Assembly (NCBI RefSeq): GCF_001048695.1
Contig: NZ_CVRB01000001.1
Location: 186,001 to 250,000, forward strand
Source of the DNA: Neobacillus massiliamazoniensis
GTDB lineage: Bacteria; Bacillota; Bacilli; Bacillales; Cytobacillaceae
Direction of reading: 5' to 3'
Length of the DNA: 64,000 nucleotides
A program made the translations under genes and the position numbers. The notes beneath the pieces are model-generated. The model had not been told where the DNA came from. It did no database searches and saw only the letters and a program-made list of their open reading frames with translations. This document shows, piece after piece, positions 44,863 through 55,929 of the stretch (its first letter is position 1; every line of letters begins with the position of its first letter).

Positions 44863-45828
44863 CTAATATGTATTCGATTTTACTTGTAGCTTTCCTTCAA
44901 CATAATGCGAAATTTCCTTTATTTTTTTTGAGAAATTCATCACATCCGTCATATCAAACCATTTTACATCCATTTTGTTTTTAAACCAAGTAAATTGTCT
45001 TTTTGCATAACGTCGTGAATTTTGTTTTAGTTGATCTACCGCTTGCTCAAGTGCCACCAGCCCATCTAAGTATTCATAAATTTCCTTGTAGCCGATGGCC
45101 TGAATCGATTGACAATCACGCAAGTTCTGCTGATAAAGTCTTTTTACCTCGTCTAAAAGCCCCTCTTCCAACATCATTTCGACGCGTAGATTAATCCGTT
45201 CATAAAGCAATTCCCTTTCCATCGTTAAGCCAACAAGAGCTGTATCATATAGCAGGTCAGGTTGTTGCTTTTCTTGATATTCACTCATGGTTTTACCAGT
45301 GCAATGATAAATTTCAAGTGCTCGAATGACCCTTCTCGCGTTATTCGGATGGATATGTGACGCACTCTCGGGATCAATCTCCACTAACTCCTGGTGAAGG
45401 ATCTGACTTCCTCTCTCCTTTACCTTTTCTTCCAATTCTTTGCGGAATCCTTCATCTGCTGGTGCATCCGAAAATTGATAATCATAGAGAACCGACTGGA
45501 TATAAAGCCCTGTTCCACCGACAATCATGGGAAGTTTGCCCTTTTTTGCAATCTCACTTATTTTTGACCGAACAAGCTGTTGAAATTCAGCAACAGAAAA
45601 TTTTTCTTCAGGATCGCGAATATCAAGCAAATGATGGGGAATCCCTCCCATTTCATTTTTCTTAATTTTTGCAGTCCCGATATCCATTCCTCGATAGATC
45701 TGCATGGAATCCCCGCTGATGATTTCACCATTAAACCTTTTTGCCAGTTCGATGCTCAACTTGGTTTTACCAACTGCAGTTGGGCCGATAATCACTAATA
45801 ATTTTTGTTTTGAATCCAATCTTTTCAC
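44863..45828 (-). CDS. miaA: MiaA tRNA dimethylallyltransferase
   Basis: A 321-residue enzyme: P-loop [20 protein letters not shown] near 12, [17 protein letters not shown] near 38, [12 protein letters not shown] near 103 and [20 protein letters not shown] near 161. It adds dimethylallyl to A37 of tRNAs reading UNN codons. Upstream of hfq on the same strand. Confidence 0.96.
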   Translation of the reverse strand: MKRLDSKQKLLVIIGPTAVGKTKLSIELAKRFNGEIISGDSMQIYRGMDIGTAKIKKNEMGGIPHHLLDIRDPEEKFSVAEFQQLVRSKISEIAKKGKLPMIVGGTGLYIQSVLYDYQFSDAPADEGFRKELEEKVKERGSQILHQELVEIDPESASHIHPNNARRVIRALEIYHCTGKTMSEYQEKQQPDLLYDTALVGLTMERELLYERINLRVEMMLEEGLLDEVKRLYQQNLRDCQSIQAIGYKEIYEYLDGLVALEQAVDQLKQNSRRYAKRQFTWFKNKMDVKWFDMTDVMNFSKKIKEISHYVEGKLQVKSNTY

Positions 45829-46122
45829 ACTGCCTTATTCCTTTTTTCATGTTAAAGACACTTTTCCTACCTACATCGTAACATAAATATACTAAGCAGT
45901 TGAACATCAAACAAGTATAATCAAAAAACTCCCTTTCTATGCATTTTCTCAAGAAGAAATTTACTGTTGGAACATTTTTCATAAAACATTACAAAAAGAT
46001 AACTTCATCACAAAAGGTTACAATCCGGTAACGGTTCATTTACAATCCCCATTTACCCCCAATTTCGTGTTAGTCTTATTCGTATCATATTTTGTAGAAA
46101 AAAAGTGAAAAAGGTGAAAAAG
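45829..46122. other. divergent intergenic region miaA / mreB-like
   Basis: Promoters for both genes are expected here. TTAGTC-type and TATTTTG sequences near 46075-46095 may serve the mreB homologue; no precise call. Confidence 0.35.
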
Positions 46123-47130
46123 ATGATTTCAAATTTTGAAATTGGTATTGATTTAGGTACTGCAAATATACTAGTTTATAGTAAAAATAAGGGAATTGCT
46201 CTCAACGAACCTTCCGTTGTTGCCATTGATACCGTCACAAATAATATTGTCGCTGTAGGAACCGAAGCAAAGGAAATGATCGGAAAAACCCCTGAGAAAA
46301 TGATTGTTATTCGTCCGCTAAAAGGTGGAGTAATTGCTGATTTCAATATCACTACAGAAATGTTAAAGCACATGATGCGTAAGGCATCAAAAAAAGGTGG
46401 CTTTACATTACGAAAACCGAATGTGATCGTAAGTATTCCATCTGGTTCAACTAGTGTCGAAAGAAGAGCTATTCAAGATGCTGTCCAGAATGCAGGTGCG
46501 AAAAAAATCCAACTTATTGAAGAACCGGTAGCAGCGGCAATTGGAGCAGGATTACCTGTAGATGAGCCTGTTGCAAACGTCGTTGTGGACATCGGTGGTG
46601 GTAATACCGAGGTCGCAATCATCTCGTTTGGTGGGGTAGTTGCCTGTCACTCCATTAAAATCGGTGGTGACCGCCTTGATGATGAAATAATTTCATATGT
46701 TCGCAAACAATACAATATCCTTATTGGCGAAAGAACGGCAGAAAATATCAAAATGGAAATTGGATATGCACTTGTGGATCATGAGGAGCTTTTAATGGAC
46801 GTTCGCGGTCGTGATCTTGTAACAGGGTTACCAAAAACCATTTCCTTATCATCGTATGAAATTCGAGATGCCATGAAAGAGTCATTATTGCAAATATTAG
46901 AAGCTATCCGTGCAACTCTTGAGGATTGTCCAGCGGAACTCAGTGGAGATATCGTCGATCGTGGCGTCATCTTAACAGGCGGAGGATCTTTAATGAAAGG
47001 CATGGAGGAGTGGTTAAGTCACGAAATCTTTGTTCCAGTTCAATTGGCCGATAGCCCTCTTGAATCTGTAGCAATCGGTACCGGGAGAGCCCTCCCTTTT
47101 ATGAATAAATTACTACCAACAATGAAATAG
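46123..47130 (+). CDS. MreB-family actin-like protein (MreBH/Mbl)
   Basis: A 335-residue bacterial actin from [20 protein letters not shown] (AAGGTG upstream). Phosphate 1 [12 protein letters not shown], phosphate 2 [18 protein letters not shown] near 156, and adenosine motif [18 protein letters not shown] near 280. It patterns lateral wall synthesis. Gene context (next to mutL, not mreCD) argues for MreBH or an extra paralogue rather than MreB; the family symbol is left open. Confidence 0.93.
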   Translation: MISNFEIGIDLGTANILVYSKNKGIALNEPSVVAIDTVTNNIVAVGTEAKEMIGKTPEKMIVIRPLKGGVIADFNITTEMLKHMMRKASKKGGFTLRKPNVIVSIPSGSTSVERRAIQDAVQNAGAKKIQLIEEPVAAAIGAGLPVDEPVANVVVDIGGGNTEVAIISFGGVVACHSIKIGGDRLDDEIISYVRKQYNILIGERTAENIKMEIGYALVDHEELLMDVRGRDLVTGLPKTISLSSYEIRDAMKESLLQILEAIRATLEDCPAELSGDIVDRGVILTGGGSLMKGMEEWLSHEIFVPVQLADSPLESVAIGTGRALPFMNKLLPTMK

Positions 47131-47150
47131 TATTGTTTCTGTTCAGACTG

Positions 47151-47201
47151 GCGAGTAAATTTAGAAAAGTCGCGAGTAAACTTCAAATTCTTGCGAGTAA
47201 A
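47151..47201 (+). repeat. array of GCGAGTAAA every 21 bp
   Basis: GCGAGTAAA begins at 47151, 47172 and 47193: exact 21-bp steps. The bases between copies differ. It starts 21 nt after the mreB-like stop. Confidence 0.8.
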
Positions 47202-47248
47202 TGGCAAATAGCTCTAGACCAACTGCTGAAATGCCATTGAAAAATGAA

Positions 47249-47291
47249 AATAAGGCTGTCGAAACTAGTTCGACAGCCTTATTTTTGATTT
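47249..47291. terminator. bidirectional terminator
   Basis: AATAAGGCTGTCGAA-CTAG-TTCGACAGCCTTATT, perfect 15-bp stem, between the convergent mreB-like and mutL genes. Confidence 0.92.
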
Positions 47292-47338
47292 GTTAATGTA
47301 AATTTTAATAACTGTGTAATAAAACTATTCTTTTTTTA

Positions 47339-49204
47339 TTACATTACTCGCTTAAACATCTTCTCCATATCATAAGTAGAATAGTGCACGATTATCGGTC
47401 TACCATGCGGGCAGGTAAATGGGTCGGATGCTTTCCTGAGATCATCTAGAAGTGCCTGAATTTCATCATTCCGTAAATGACGGTTTGCTTTAATCGAGGC
47501 TTTACAGCTCATCATAATGGCCGCTTCCTCACGCAATTTTTTAATATCCACCTTCTTCATCGAAAGAAGCTGTTCAATCATCTCTTCAATGCATTCCTTC
47601 TCTTCCCCTTTAGGGAGCCATTGTGGATGAGAACGGACGATAAAGCTATTTACGCCAAACTCTTCAAGAAAAACGCCCACTTTTTCGAGTTCATTCCGAT
47701 ACTCATTAATTTTAACAAACTCATCTGTTGAATACTCAAATGTTATAGGGACGAGCATTTCCTGCAATTCGGCAGCAACTTGACCAACCTTTTCACGGAA
47801 GTATTCGTATTTAAGCCGTTCTTGAGCGGCATGTTGGTCAATGATATAGAGACCATTTTCATTTTGAGCAAAAATATACGTCCCGTGCATTTGACCAATC
47901 GGGTACATCCTTGGCACCCTGCTATCGGTTTGAACTGGAACCTCATCAACCTCAATAAATGGGCTAGGATCCTCTTCTTCCTCAATAACCGGTTCATGAC
48001 TAGAAAGACTAAATGAATGATTCGTAGGCTGGGTTACGGGTTCATATGTCCTATGAACGGGATACTCAATCTGATCCAAATTAACCGGATTTTCTTGAAT
48101 TATTTTCACCGGTTCGAGTTCTTTTTTATAAGCTGATGTTCCTTCATCAAGGACCAAGGAAGTTTGTTCAGATTTCGGTTCTTCTTTTTTCACAGCCGTA
48201 TAGCCTGTGGGAATCAAGATTTTTGATTTGAATGTTTCTTTAATAATATTGGTGACAAGCTCGTTTAGCTCCGCTTCTTTACTGATACGAACTTCCATTT
48301 TCGAAGGATGGACGTTCACATCCACCAAAATCGGATCCATTTCAACATTAAGAAGAACAATAGGAAACCTTCCGATAGGCAACAGTGTATGATAGCCTTC
48401 CTGAATTGCTTTTGCCAGCGGATAGTTTTTAATGAACCGTCCATTAATCATCGTCGAGATGTAATTTCGGGATGCCCTTGTTACTTCAGGCATTGAGGCA
48501 AATCCACTAATTCGATAATCAAGGGAACGCCCTGTAATCGGCACAAGCTGCTTGGCAATCCCGATTCCGTAAATTGAAGCCAAAACTTGCCGTACATCCC
48601 CATTACCCGTGGTTTGCAGGAGCTTCCGTTCATTATGAATTAAGCGAAAGGCAATTTCCGGGTGAGAGAGAGCAAGGCGGTTGACGACATCGGAAATATT
48701 CCCGAGCTCGGTGTGAATGGTCTTCATGTACTTCAAACGGGCAGGTGTGTTGAAAAATAAATCCGTAATTGTGATATCCGTTCCCCGTCGTGCTGAGGCC
48801 TTTTCATATACCTCAACCTTTCCACCTTCAATCACTACTCGATTGCCAGCACCTTCACCCGTTGAAGTCTTCATCTCCAGCCGGGAAACAGAAGCGATAC
48901 TTGGAAGGGCCTCACCACGAAAACCAAGAGTACGAATTCGAAACAAATCATTTTCATCCTTGATTTTACTTGTCGCATGACGCTGAAATGCTAGTAAAAC
49001 ATCGTCCTCTTCAATCCCATTACCATTATCAATAATCCTAATTTTCTCAAGTCCCGCTTCTTGTACCTCTATTTCAATGATGGTGCTGCCGGCATCAATC
49101 GCATTTTCGACAAGCTCTTTCACGACAGATGCAGGACGTTCGACAACCTCGCCTGCAGCAATCTTATTGGATAAGATATCATCTAATTGGATGATTTTTC
49201 CCAT
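47339..49204 (-). CDS. mutL: DNA mismatch repair protein MutL
   Basis: A 621-residue MutL with N-terminal GHKL ATPase ([67 protein letters not shown]) and a C-terminal dimerisation/endonuclease domain with [13 protein letters not shown], the DQHAxxER endonuclease motif, and CPHGRP near the end. As in other Gram-positives it nicks the new strand in repair. 14 nt downstream of mutS. Confidence 0.96.
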   Translation of the reverse strand: MGKIIQLDDILSNKIAAGEVVERPASVVKELVENAIDAGSTIIEIEVQEAGLEKIRIIDNGNGIEEDDVLLAFQRHATSKIKDENDLFRIRTLGFRGEALPSIASVSRLEMKTSTGEGAGNRVVIEGGKVEVYEKASARRGTDITITDLFFNTPARLKYMKTIHTELGNISDVVNRLALSHPEIAFRLIHNERKLLQTTGNGDVRQVLASIYGIGIAKQLVPITGRSLDYRISGFASMPEVTRASRNYISTMINGRFIKNYPLAKAIQEGYHTLLPIGRFPIVLLNVEMDPILVDVNVHPSKMEVRISKEAELNELVTNIIKETFKSKILIPTGYTAVKKEEPKSEQTSLVLDEGTSAYKKELEPVKIIQENPVNLDQIEYPVHRTYEPVTQPTNHSFSLSSHEPVIEEEEDPSPFIEVDEVPVQTDSRVPRMYPIGQMHGTYIFAQNENGLYIIDQHAAQERLKYEYFREKVGQVAAELQEMLVPITFEYSTDEFVKINEYRNELEKVGVFLEEFGVNSFIVRSHPQWLPKGEEKECIEEMIEQLLSMKKVDIKKLREEAAIMMSCKASIKANRHLRNDEIQALLDDLRKASDPFTCPHGRPIIVHYSTYDMEKMFKRVM

Positions 49205-49217
49205 TTTTGTTCACAAC

Positions 49218-51839
49218 CTATTTTAACTTTTTCTGTAGCTCGTACAATAAATTAATGGCCTGAAGTGGTGTGATATCTAATAAATCTAGTTCTTTTATTT
49301 TCTCCAAAACTCGTTTTTCTTTTTGGGAATGCTCTTGTTTCTTTGGTTCCTTCGGTTCATCAAAGAATGATAGCTGTGCAGGCTGCTCCGATTGATTTTC
49401 ATCTTTTATTACTGGTGCTAGCTGCTCCTCTTTTTTTATTACTGGAGAAGGCTGAGCACTTGGCTGTTCCAATTCAGCTAATATCTCATTCGCCCGGTTA
49501 ATCAATTCCACGGGAAGCTCTGCCAGCTGTGCCACATGAATCCCGTAGCTCTTGTCAGCCGGTCCTTCTTTAATTTTATGAAGAAAAACAACTTTTCCTT
49601 GATGTTCAATCGCACTGACATGAACGTTCTTCAGCTTTGACAACTCTTCATCCAAAACGGTGAGTTCGTGATAATGTGTGGAAAAAAGTGTCTTTGCCCC
49701 GATTCGATTATGAATATATTCAATGATTGCCTGTGCCAGTGCCATTCCATCGTAAGTGGATGTTCCACGGCCGATTTCATCAAATAAAATCAAACTGTTT
49801 TGCGTTGCATTGGCAATGGCATTCTTTGCTTCGAGCATTTCCACCATGAACGTACTTTGTCCTGAAATCAGATCATCCGCTGCACCAATCCGTGTGAATA
49901 CTTGGTCAAAGATAGGCAGAACCGCTTCAGAGGCAGGAACATAACAGCCAATCTGTGCTAAAATCGCGGTCAGGGCAATTTGGCGCATGTAAGTACTCTT
50001 CCCGGACATGTTCGGACCCGTAATCAACAGAACTTCTCGGTCTTGATCCATTAAACAGTCGTTCGGGACATATTCCTGGGAATTCAATACCTTTTCAACT
50101 ACAGGATGTCTGCCATCCTTAACGGCAACGCGACGGTCTAAAGAGAATTGTGGCTTCACATAATGGCGTGCTTCACTCACTTCTGCAAAAGACTGAAGGA
50201 CATCAAGTTCACTTACGACTTTGGCTAAGGCTTGCAGACGCGGAATATATTCTTTTACAATTTCACGAATTTCGGTAAACAGCTCATATTCCAGCTCACC
50301 ACATTTTTCTTCAGCTTGTAAAATAAGCGCTTCTTTCTCTTTTAATTCCGGGGTAATAAACCGTTCCGCATTCGTTAGGGTTTGTTTCCGCTCATACTGC
50401 CCCTCTTCTAAGAGATGAAGGTTTGCTCTCGTGACTTCAATATAATAGCCAAAAACACGGTTATAACCCACCTTAAGTGATTTTATCCCGGTTTTCTCAC
50501 GCTCCTCCCGCTCCAATTGGGCAATCCATGTTTTCCCGTTTCTGCTCGCATCGCGATATTGATCTAGCTGGGCATTGTAGCCATCGCGGATGATGTTGCC
50601 TTCTTTTAGGGAAAGCGGTGGATTCTCAACAATCGCCTGCTCTAATAAGTCTGTTACCTCTTCACAAGGATCAAGCAACTCCACAATTTTTTCCATTTCT
50701 ACATTTTGAATACCTTGGAGGATTTGTTTTAAAAAAGGCACTTGCATTAAAGAACGATTTAATTGAACTAAATCACGGGCATTGACGTTGCCAAAAGCGA
50801 CACGCCCCGCTAATCGTTCTAAGTCATATACTTCTTTTAACTTTTCCCGCAATTCTTGGCGTTCGAAGTAAGACTGCAACAGGACCTCGACCAGGTTGTG
50901 ACGGTGCTCAATTGCGGCTTGGTCAATCAACGGACGGTCAATCCAAGCTTTTAGCATTCTACCGCCCATTGCCGTCATCGTGTCATCTAGCAGCCATAAT
51001 AACGAGCCTTTTTTCCCCTTCGAGCGAATGGTTTCCGATAGTTCGAGATTTCGCTTTGAAAAGTAATCAATTTTCATAAATTGATGAATTTGGTAGGTTG
51101 TTACTGGCTGAAGGTGGTCAAGACTCCTTTTTTGAGAACGGTATAAATAGTTAAATAGTCTTGCTACCGTTTGCTTTAATTTCTCCTGATTTATATCTTG
51201 AAGTAAATGAGAAAAATTCATTTCTAGTGAACTATTATCTTCAAAAGAAATGGTCAGAATATCGCGTTCCCGCATTTTCTTTTGCAATTCACCGTCAAAG
51301 CTGCTTGCGACTACTACTTCCTTGGCACTTAAAACAGCTAGTTCATTCAATACATCATCAAAATGATTGGAAAGTAAGGTGACACGGCTTTCACCTGTAG
51401 AGATGTCCGTATAGGAGAAACCAAATGTATGATCGTCAAAGGCAGTAATCGAGGCAATATAGTTATTCTCTTTGTCCGTTAACCCTTTGCCGTCCATTAC
51501 AGTTCCAGGTGTGATGAGCTGAACGACTTCGCGACGAACCATCCCTTTTGTCTGTTTTGCATCTTCCATTTGCTCGCAAATGGCAACCTTGTAGCCTTTG
51601 CTAATTAATTGTTCTATATAATTTGCAGCGGCATGGTACGGAACTCCGCACATCGGAATCCGTTCCTCCGCGCCGCCATCCCTGCTTGTTAAAGTGATCT
51701 CCAATTCTTGCGATGCTTTAATGGCATCGTCAAAAAACATTTCGTAAAAATCGCCCAAGCGAAAAAATAAAAAGGCATCTTGATAATCTGCCTTTACTTG
51801 TAAATATTGCTGTATCATCGGCGTATAAGCAGCAATCAT
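49218..51839 (-). CDS. mutS: DNA mismatch repair protein MutS
   Basis: About 873 residues from [14 protein letters not shown] (GGAGGTC upstream). Mismatch-binding domain with [16 protein letters not shown] (Phe-x-Glu), and ATPase domain with Walker [20 protein letters not shown] near 605, Walker [17 protein letters not shown], and STHYHELT. The C-terminal tail ends with a PIKKL-like helix. It is the first gene of mutSL. The neighbour cotE seen in B. subtilis is replaced by the accessory island. Confidence 0.96.
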   Translation of the reverse strand: MIAAYTPMIQQYLQVKADYQDAFLFFRLGDFYEMFFDDAIKASQELEITLTSRDGGAEERIPMCGVPYHAAANYIEQLISKGYKVAICEQMEDAKQTKGMVRREVVQLITPGTVMDGKGLTDKENNYIASITAFDDHTFGFSYTDISTGESRVTLLSNHFDDVLNELAVLSAKEVVVASSFDGELQKKMRERDILTISFEDNSSLEMNFSHLLQDINQEKLKQTVARLFNYLYRSQKRSLDHLQPVTTYQIHQFMKIDYFSKRNLELSETIRSKGKKGSLLWLLDDTMTAMGGRMLKAWIDRPLIDQAAIEHRHNLVEVLLQSYFERQELREKLKEVYDLERLAGRVAFGNVNARDLVQLNRSLMQVPFLKQILQGIQNVEMEKIVELLDPCEEVTDLLEQAIVENPPLSLKEGNIIRDGYNAQLDQYRDASRNGKTWIAQLEREEREKTGIKSLKVGYNRVFGYYIEVTRANLHLLEEGQYERKQTLTNAERFITPELKEKEALILQAEEKCGELEYELFTEIREIVKEYIPRLQALAKVVSELDVLQSFAEVSEARHYVKPQFSLDRRVAVKDGRHPVVEKVLNSQEYVPNDCLMDQDREVLLITGPNMSGKSTYMRQIALTAILAQIGCYVPASEAVLPIFDQVFTRIGAADDLISGQSTFMVEMLEAKNAIANATQNSLILFDEIGRGTSTYDGMALAQAIIEYIHNRIGAKTLFSTHYHELTVLDEELSKLKNVHVSAIEHQGKVVFLHKIKEGPADKSYGIHVAQLAELPVELINRANEILAELEQPSAQPSPVIKKEEQLAPVIKDENQSEQPAQLSFFDEPKEPKKQEHSQKEKRVLEKIKELDLLDITPLQAINLLYELQKKLK

Positions 51840-52005
51840 AATGACCTCCAAATATTCAACATTTCGATTATCTTCGACATCCCATTATATCACAAACTCC
51901 GGGTGTCAGGCACCCGATCTTCATTTAAGTGCATATTGGATGGAATTTATTATTGACGTTTCTAGAAAATCTTATTATAATAATAATCGTCCCTTTTATT
52001 TATAT

Positions 52006-52079
52006 GTCCCAGTAGCTCAGCAGGATAGAGCAACAGTTTCCTAAACTGTAGGTCGGAGGTTCGAATCCTCTCTGGGACG
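52006..52079 (+). tRNA. tRNA-Arg(CCU)
   Basis: A 74-nt tRNA: acceptor GTCCCAG / CTGGGAC, D arm AGCTCAGCAGGATAGAGCA, anticodon stem ACAGT / ACTGT around TTCCTAA with anticodon CCT, T arm TCGGAGGTTCGAATCCTCTC. No encoded CCA. It is the likely attachment site for the following island, which starts with an integrase. Confidence 0.93.
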
Positions 52080-52087
52080 CTATTTAA

Positions 52088-52160
52088 AGAAAACGCTATG
52101 TTATCGAATTGTTTACCGTTCAATCAAACGGGACAATAACGTGACATAGCGTTTTTTTTC
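52088..52160 (+). terminator. terminator after tRNA-Arg
   Basis: ACGCTATGT pairs with ACATAGCGT, with an inner hairpin ATTGTTTACCGTT / AAACGGGACAAT, then eight T. An unusually long two-storey terminator. Confidence 0.75.
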
Positions 52161-52165
52161 GTTAG

Positions 52166-52217
52166 CTGTAGGACGTGGTTTTTATGACTGTAGGACTTAT
52201 TTCGGTAACTGTAGGAC
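52166..52217 (+). repeat. array of CTGTAGGAC every 21-22 bp before int
   Basis: CTGTAGGAC begins at 52166, 52188 and 52209, between the tRNA terminator and the integrase. It may be integrase arm sites, or the same kind of periodic array as at 23728 and 47151. Confidence 0.8.
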
Positions 52218-52252
52218 ACCTCGGCGGCATCTAAGGAGGATTTAGAAATCGC

Positions 52253-53287
52253 ATGAAACGTAAATTTATCAGTGAAAGAGGTCCTAAAGCTTCGTCTCAG
52301 GACCGACAGATTAGTAATGTCCTATATACCATTGATGAAGCATTACAAATGTTTATACGAGCTAAAACGGCTGAAGGTGTCCGACCCGGAACTATTAAAG
52401 GGTACCACGAGATTTTCCGTTATTTCCGACAATGGTTAGACGATGACATTATGTATATCCACGAAATCTCTGCAGACACCATTCGTAATTACATTAATTA
52501 TCTAAGAACTGAAAGAACTCCTTATGCTGAAGATCCGAAACGAAAGCGAAATGGTAAGAGATTATCGGTTTATACGATTAACATTCGTATTCGTGGTTTA
52601 AGCACGCTGTTTCGATTTCTTTTTAACGAAGGTATTATTCCGATTAATCCTATGAAGAATATATCGCAAGTTCGAGACGATGCCCACGAAGAGGTACCAG
52701 GTATACCAGACAAACAGATTGACGCTATTCTCGCCTCTTATGACGATAGACAGTTCGCTCAGTGGCGTGATAAAACGCTGATATTATTGTTGCTGGATAC
52801 TGGTCTTAGAATTAATGAAGCACTATCCTTAACGGCGGATCAAGTGAACTTCAAGGAATTGTCAATTACAGTCCTTTCCCAAATCGCTAAGAATCGAAAG
52901 TCCCGTGAGATTCCAATTAGTCGTGAGGTTGCGAAAAGATTGCGACAACTATTAGACGAGACACAGCAATATTTTGGAGAAGACTGTAAAATATTCATGA
53001 ACGCATTTGGTGAAGACTTCACGGCAGATGCATTTAGGCGTAGATTAAATCGACTTAAACCAAAACTAAACATTCCAAAATTGCACCCACATATGTTTCG
53101 TCATACCTTTGCTCGAAATTATGTATTGAACGGCGGTGACATCTTTACGTTACAACGAATTTTGGATCATGCTGACATAAAGACGACCCGTAAATACGTA
53201 CAAATGGATAGTGAGCATATTCGAGAGCAACACAATAAATTTTCTCCATTACGTAACATTATAAAACGGAATGGTATCAGAATATAG
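52253..53287 (+). CDS. XerD-like tyrosine integrase of the island
   Basis: A 344-residue tyrosine recombinase: SAM-like N-terminal domain (LQMFIRAKTAEGVRPGTIKGYHEIFRYF), catalytic domain with Arg in LLLDTGLRINEALSL, His-x-x-Arg in HPHMFRHTFARNYVL, late His in LDHADIKTT, and Tyr in RKYVQMD. The start follows AAGGAGGA. It lies 174 nt from tRNA-Arg and is probably the island integrase. Confidence 0.93.
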   Translation: MKRKFISERGPKASSQDRQISNVLYTIDEALQMFIRAKTAEGVRPGTIKGYHEIFRYFRQWLDDDIMYIHEISADTIRNYINYLRTERTPYAEDPKRKRNGKRLSVYTINIRIRGLSTLFRFLFNEGIIPINPMKNISQVRDDAHEEVPGIPDKQIDAILASYDDRQFAQWRDKTLILLLLDTGLRINEALSLTADQVNFKELSITVLSQIAKNRKSREIPISREVAKRLRQLLDETQQYFGEDCKIFMNAFGEDFTADAFRRRLNRLKPKLNIPKLHPHMFRHTFARNYVLNGGDIFTLQRILDHADIKTTRKYVQMDSEHIREQHNKFSPLRNIIKRNGIRI

Positions 53288-53290
53288 GTG

Positions 53291-53320
53291 GGGCCGTCCA
53301 TTTGGGCGGCTTTTTACTTT
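53291..53320 (+). terminator. terminator after island integrase
   Basis: GGCCGTCCA-TT-TGGGCGGCT stem and TTTTT. Confidence 0.75.
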
Positions 53321-53336
53321 TGTTATATCACTAGAA

Positions 53337-54124
53337 AAACTCTACGAAACTTGGAAGACGTAATAACTTACGATATTTCACACGACACTTAACCGGTTCT
53401 ATAAAGGCGAAATCCTTCTCTTCTCGTATCACTGGCTTAGCGTAAATGCCTTCTAGCAAACGGCTGCACACCGAGTTCCATTACTCCTGCATAGTTCCCA
53501 TCTTCGAACGTTAACAGCCACCCGAAATCTGTTTTACGATATCCAACGACGAACACGTCCGCATAATGATAGTTGACCACCTTCAGCCACGAATGTGATC
53601 GTTTACCGACTTCATACCGTGAATCCTTACGCTTTAAGACTATGCCCTCAAGGGCTTGTGCCTTTATAGCGACAAAATAAGCTTCACCGTGCCCTTCAAC
53701 GAATTGCGTCTTAGTGATTAACGATCTACTGGCACAATGTCCTCAAGTAATTCCTTTCGCTCAAGCAAAGGCATATTTGTGATCTATTTACCTTCTTGTC
53801 CCAAAACATCAAAGGCGACATAGGTAATCGGTGTCTTATCCATAGAACTCATAAACCGACTCATTAAGGCTTCAAAGTCAGGTTTACCCTGTTTATCACT
53901 TACGATTAACTCGCCGTCAAGAACGGTTCCTGCAGAAATACCTAGGTTGTGAAGTTCGGGGAATTTCGAAGTAATTTCGTTCTTATGCCGTGAATACAAA
54001 CTGACTTTTTCATCTTTATCAACAGAAATATGACACGGATGCCGTCCAATTTTAGTTCCGTAATGTAATCATCGGAATCGAACGGTTTATCCGTTTTATG
54101 CAATAGCATTGGAGATATAAACAT
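53337..54124 (-). pseudogene. decayed ATP-dependent DNA ligase
   Basis: Pieces in several frames make up a LigB-like phage/Bacillus ligase: MFISPMLLHKTDKPFDSDDY, ELKLDGIR (motif I Lys), SRHKNEIT, VLDGELIVS (motif III), YVAFDVLGQEGK, then EGIVLKRKDS (motif IV), and SWLKVVNY (motif V) and a beta-barrel rest. At least two frameshifts and stops (around 54000, 53730 and 53470) make it inactive. Homologues are SPbeta-type ligases. Confidence 0.8.
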
Positions 54125-54218
54125 ATTAAACACCTCACTGCTATTCTATCAGAATCAGAATATTATATTAATTGAAATGCAAGGAACGCTCTATTTACTT
54201 AGAGGGTCAAACAGCTGA

Positions 54219-55106
54219 TTATTTATCCTTAATGGACTTTGTATTTAGAGGATTAAAATCAATGTATGGGATTGTATTGTTATTACTTCCATCATAATCA
54301 ACTACTCTAGGAAAAAAAGGAATTTTGCCAATGGTTTCCGAAAAGATCCAAGGTCTAACTTTACCTTTTACAACATAATATATTTCCTCCTTATCAACAA
54401 CTAACGCAGCATCGCCAGCAACCATTACTAATCCTGCAATCTTAACAACCCCTTGATCAATAACTTCCATATCAAGGACCGTAATTTCATTTGTTGCAAA
54501 TTTAGGATCAAATCGTCTGATTTCCTTAATAGCCCAGCCAGGAAGAAAGCCATCTTCAACATCTGCTTTTATTAGGACTTTTCCTGCATAGTAATCGTAA
54601 CTAACTCCTTCAGGTAAATCACTTTCAAGTATATTATGTGTAGCAGTAAAGAAGTCTTTTCCATCCGATCTTTTTAGTTTTATGTTTAAGAAATATAAAT
54701 TACCATTTTCAATCCTATATTCTATAAGTTGATCTAACATACGAAATGGGATTGCTCCGTGTTTAGATTTGATTGTTAATGGACCGATTACCATTGAGGA
54801 TTGCGTACCTTTCTCAATAAAAATTTGATCGGTTTTTTCGTTTGTATCTTGGATTCTCTTTATTTTTTTCCATTCATATAACTTTTCATCACTTATTTCT
54901 AATCGACCATGGTGTACATATGAATGACAAGTAGGACAAATTGCTATCATATCATCTGCGTTATGAACTTTATAAACAGCCCAATCTTTAATATGATGAA
55001 TTTCATATCTGTATGTAACAGGACATCCAGGGTTTGCGCATTTATTCCCTGCCTCTTTAATTAGTTTTCTCTTTTTGCTAGGTGGTACTGTTCGACTTTC
55101 AGCCAA
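54219..55106 (-). CDS. HNH endonuclease with unknown C-terminal domain
   Basis: A 295-residue protein. N-terminal HNH: CANPGCPVTYRYEIHHIKDW ... AICPTCHSYVHHGRL (metal Cys pairs and catalytic HH). The rest (residues 100-295) is beta-rich with NGNLYFLNIKLKRSDGKDFF and ends VVDYDGSNNNTIPY. HNH nucleases with such a partner domain are common in defence islands. Function beyond nuclease unknown. Confidence 0.8.
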   Translation of the reverse strand: MAESRTVPPSKKRKLIKEAGNKCANPGCPVTYRYEIHHIKDWAVYKVHNADDMIAICPTCHSYVHHGRLEISDEKLYEWKKIKRIQDTNEKTDQIFIEKGTQSSMVIGPLTIKSKHGAIPFRMLDQLIEYRIENGNLYFLNIKLKRSDGKDFFTATHNILESDLPEGVSYDYYAGKVLIKADVEDGFLPGWAIKEIRRFDPKFATNEITVLDMEVIDQGVVKIAGLVMVAGDAALVVDKEEIYYVVKGKVRPWIFSETIGKIPFFPRVVDYDGSNNNTIPYIDFNPLNTKSIKDK

Positions 55107-55247
55107 ATTTGATTACCTCACTCCATTTTGTTATAAATCCCTTAACAATTATAGGATTACTTAGTAAATAATTACAACAAAGAAGCATTGTAAAGCTAAT
55201 GAAATGTGTTTAATTTCAATCCTATTAACTTGTTCACCAACTTGTCG

Positions 55248-55274
55248 AAAGGGATAAACGTCCTTTTGTCGAAT
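55248..55274 (+). promoter_or_regulatory. SigH-like promoter
   Basis: AAAGGGATA, 11 bp, GTCGAAT. It precedes the pseudogene at 55299 by 24 nt, as the matching promoter at 8835-8861 precedes its intact paralogue. Confidence 0.5.
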
Positions 55275-55298
55275 ACCTCGATAAAGAGAGAGGTGTAT

Positions 55299-55572
55299 GA
55301 TGACTAGGTTGTTTACTGTTCATTGAGCAAAAGCTGAAATTAAACGATTGCAGCATTATGTAGATTTAGTGGAGTCTTACGAAGCAGATACGTTGGACCG
55401 GGCGATAATTAAGGAATACACATAAACGAATAGCATTGAAAAGGTAACTAAAAATTTGAATATTGATCGAGAGTACGCTACTAAAGTGTTAAAACGTCCA
55501 GGAGCCGACGAACTACATAAAATAATGTACTCAGGATACATTATAAAAACAAAACCGCATAGGCATCGTTAA
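55299..55572 (+). pseudogene. nonsense copy of the 8544-8810 gene
   Basis: The frame encodes KRLQHYVDLVESYEADTLDR, IIKEYT, stop, TNSIEKVTKNLNIDREYATK and DELHKIMYSGYIIKT, a clear relative of the prophage protein at 8544-8810. It has TGA near codon 10 and TAA in the middle (about 55423), so it is inactive. It has the same SigH-like promoter as the prophage gene. Confidence 0.85.
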
Positions 55573-55929
55573 TTAAAGCATCATTTCGGAAGTGCTTTTT
55601 TTATTCATCGATTCGTTTCATGTAATACATGCTTATTGGAAATGCTAAAATAGGTTTGCTATACATTGACTTATGCCTGGTGAAAAAATCATCTGCGGGT
55701 GGTTTTTTTGGAAAACTTGGTAAATGAAATAATTATATTTAGATATGAAAGAGGGTGGAAAGTGGACAAAAAAGAAAAAAGACCGCCATTTTGACGATCC
55801 GCTTGTTAAACTAAAGCACCCTTAGTACTACTAGAAAAAACCTTCCTGTTGGATGTTTTTTTTATCATCCAATAACCACGATGATAGATTGACGAGATTG
55901 ATTTCAGCCGTTGCCATTTAATTGGCTTT
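55573..55929. other. gap with terminator and a possible repeat relic
   Basis: A terminator follows the pseudogene (AAGCATCATTTCGGAAGTGCTTTTTTT, 55577-55603 approximately). At 55660-55690 TATACATTGACTTATGCCTGG weakly resembles the middle of the ~93-bp repeats at 57857-60098. Nothing else recognised. Confidence 0.35.

Noticed and set aside
55299-55330. In-frame TGA in the 55299 frame read as selenocysteine, given selC in the genome
   Set aside because: A TAA also interrupts the frame and the paralogue at 8544 has no Cys at this place, so this is a pseudogene.
55655-55700. Fourth copy of the ~93-bp repeat on the plus strand
   Set aside because: Only about 20 bases resemble the core, so it is not counted as a copy.
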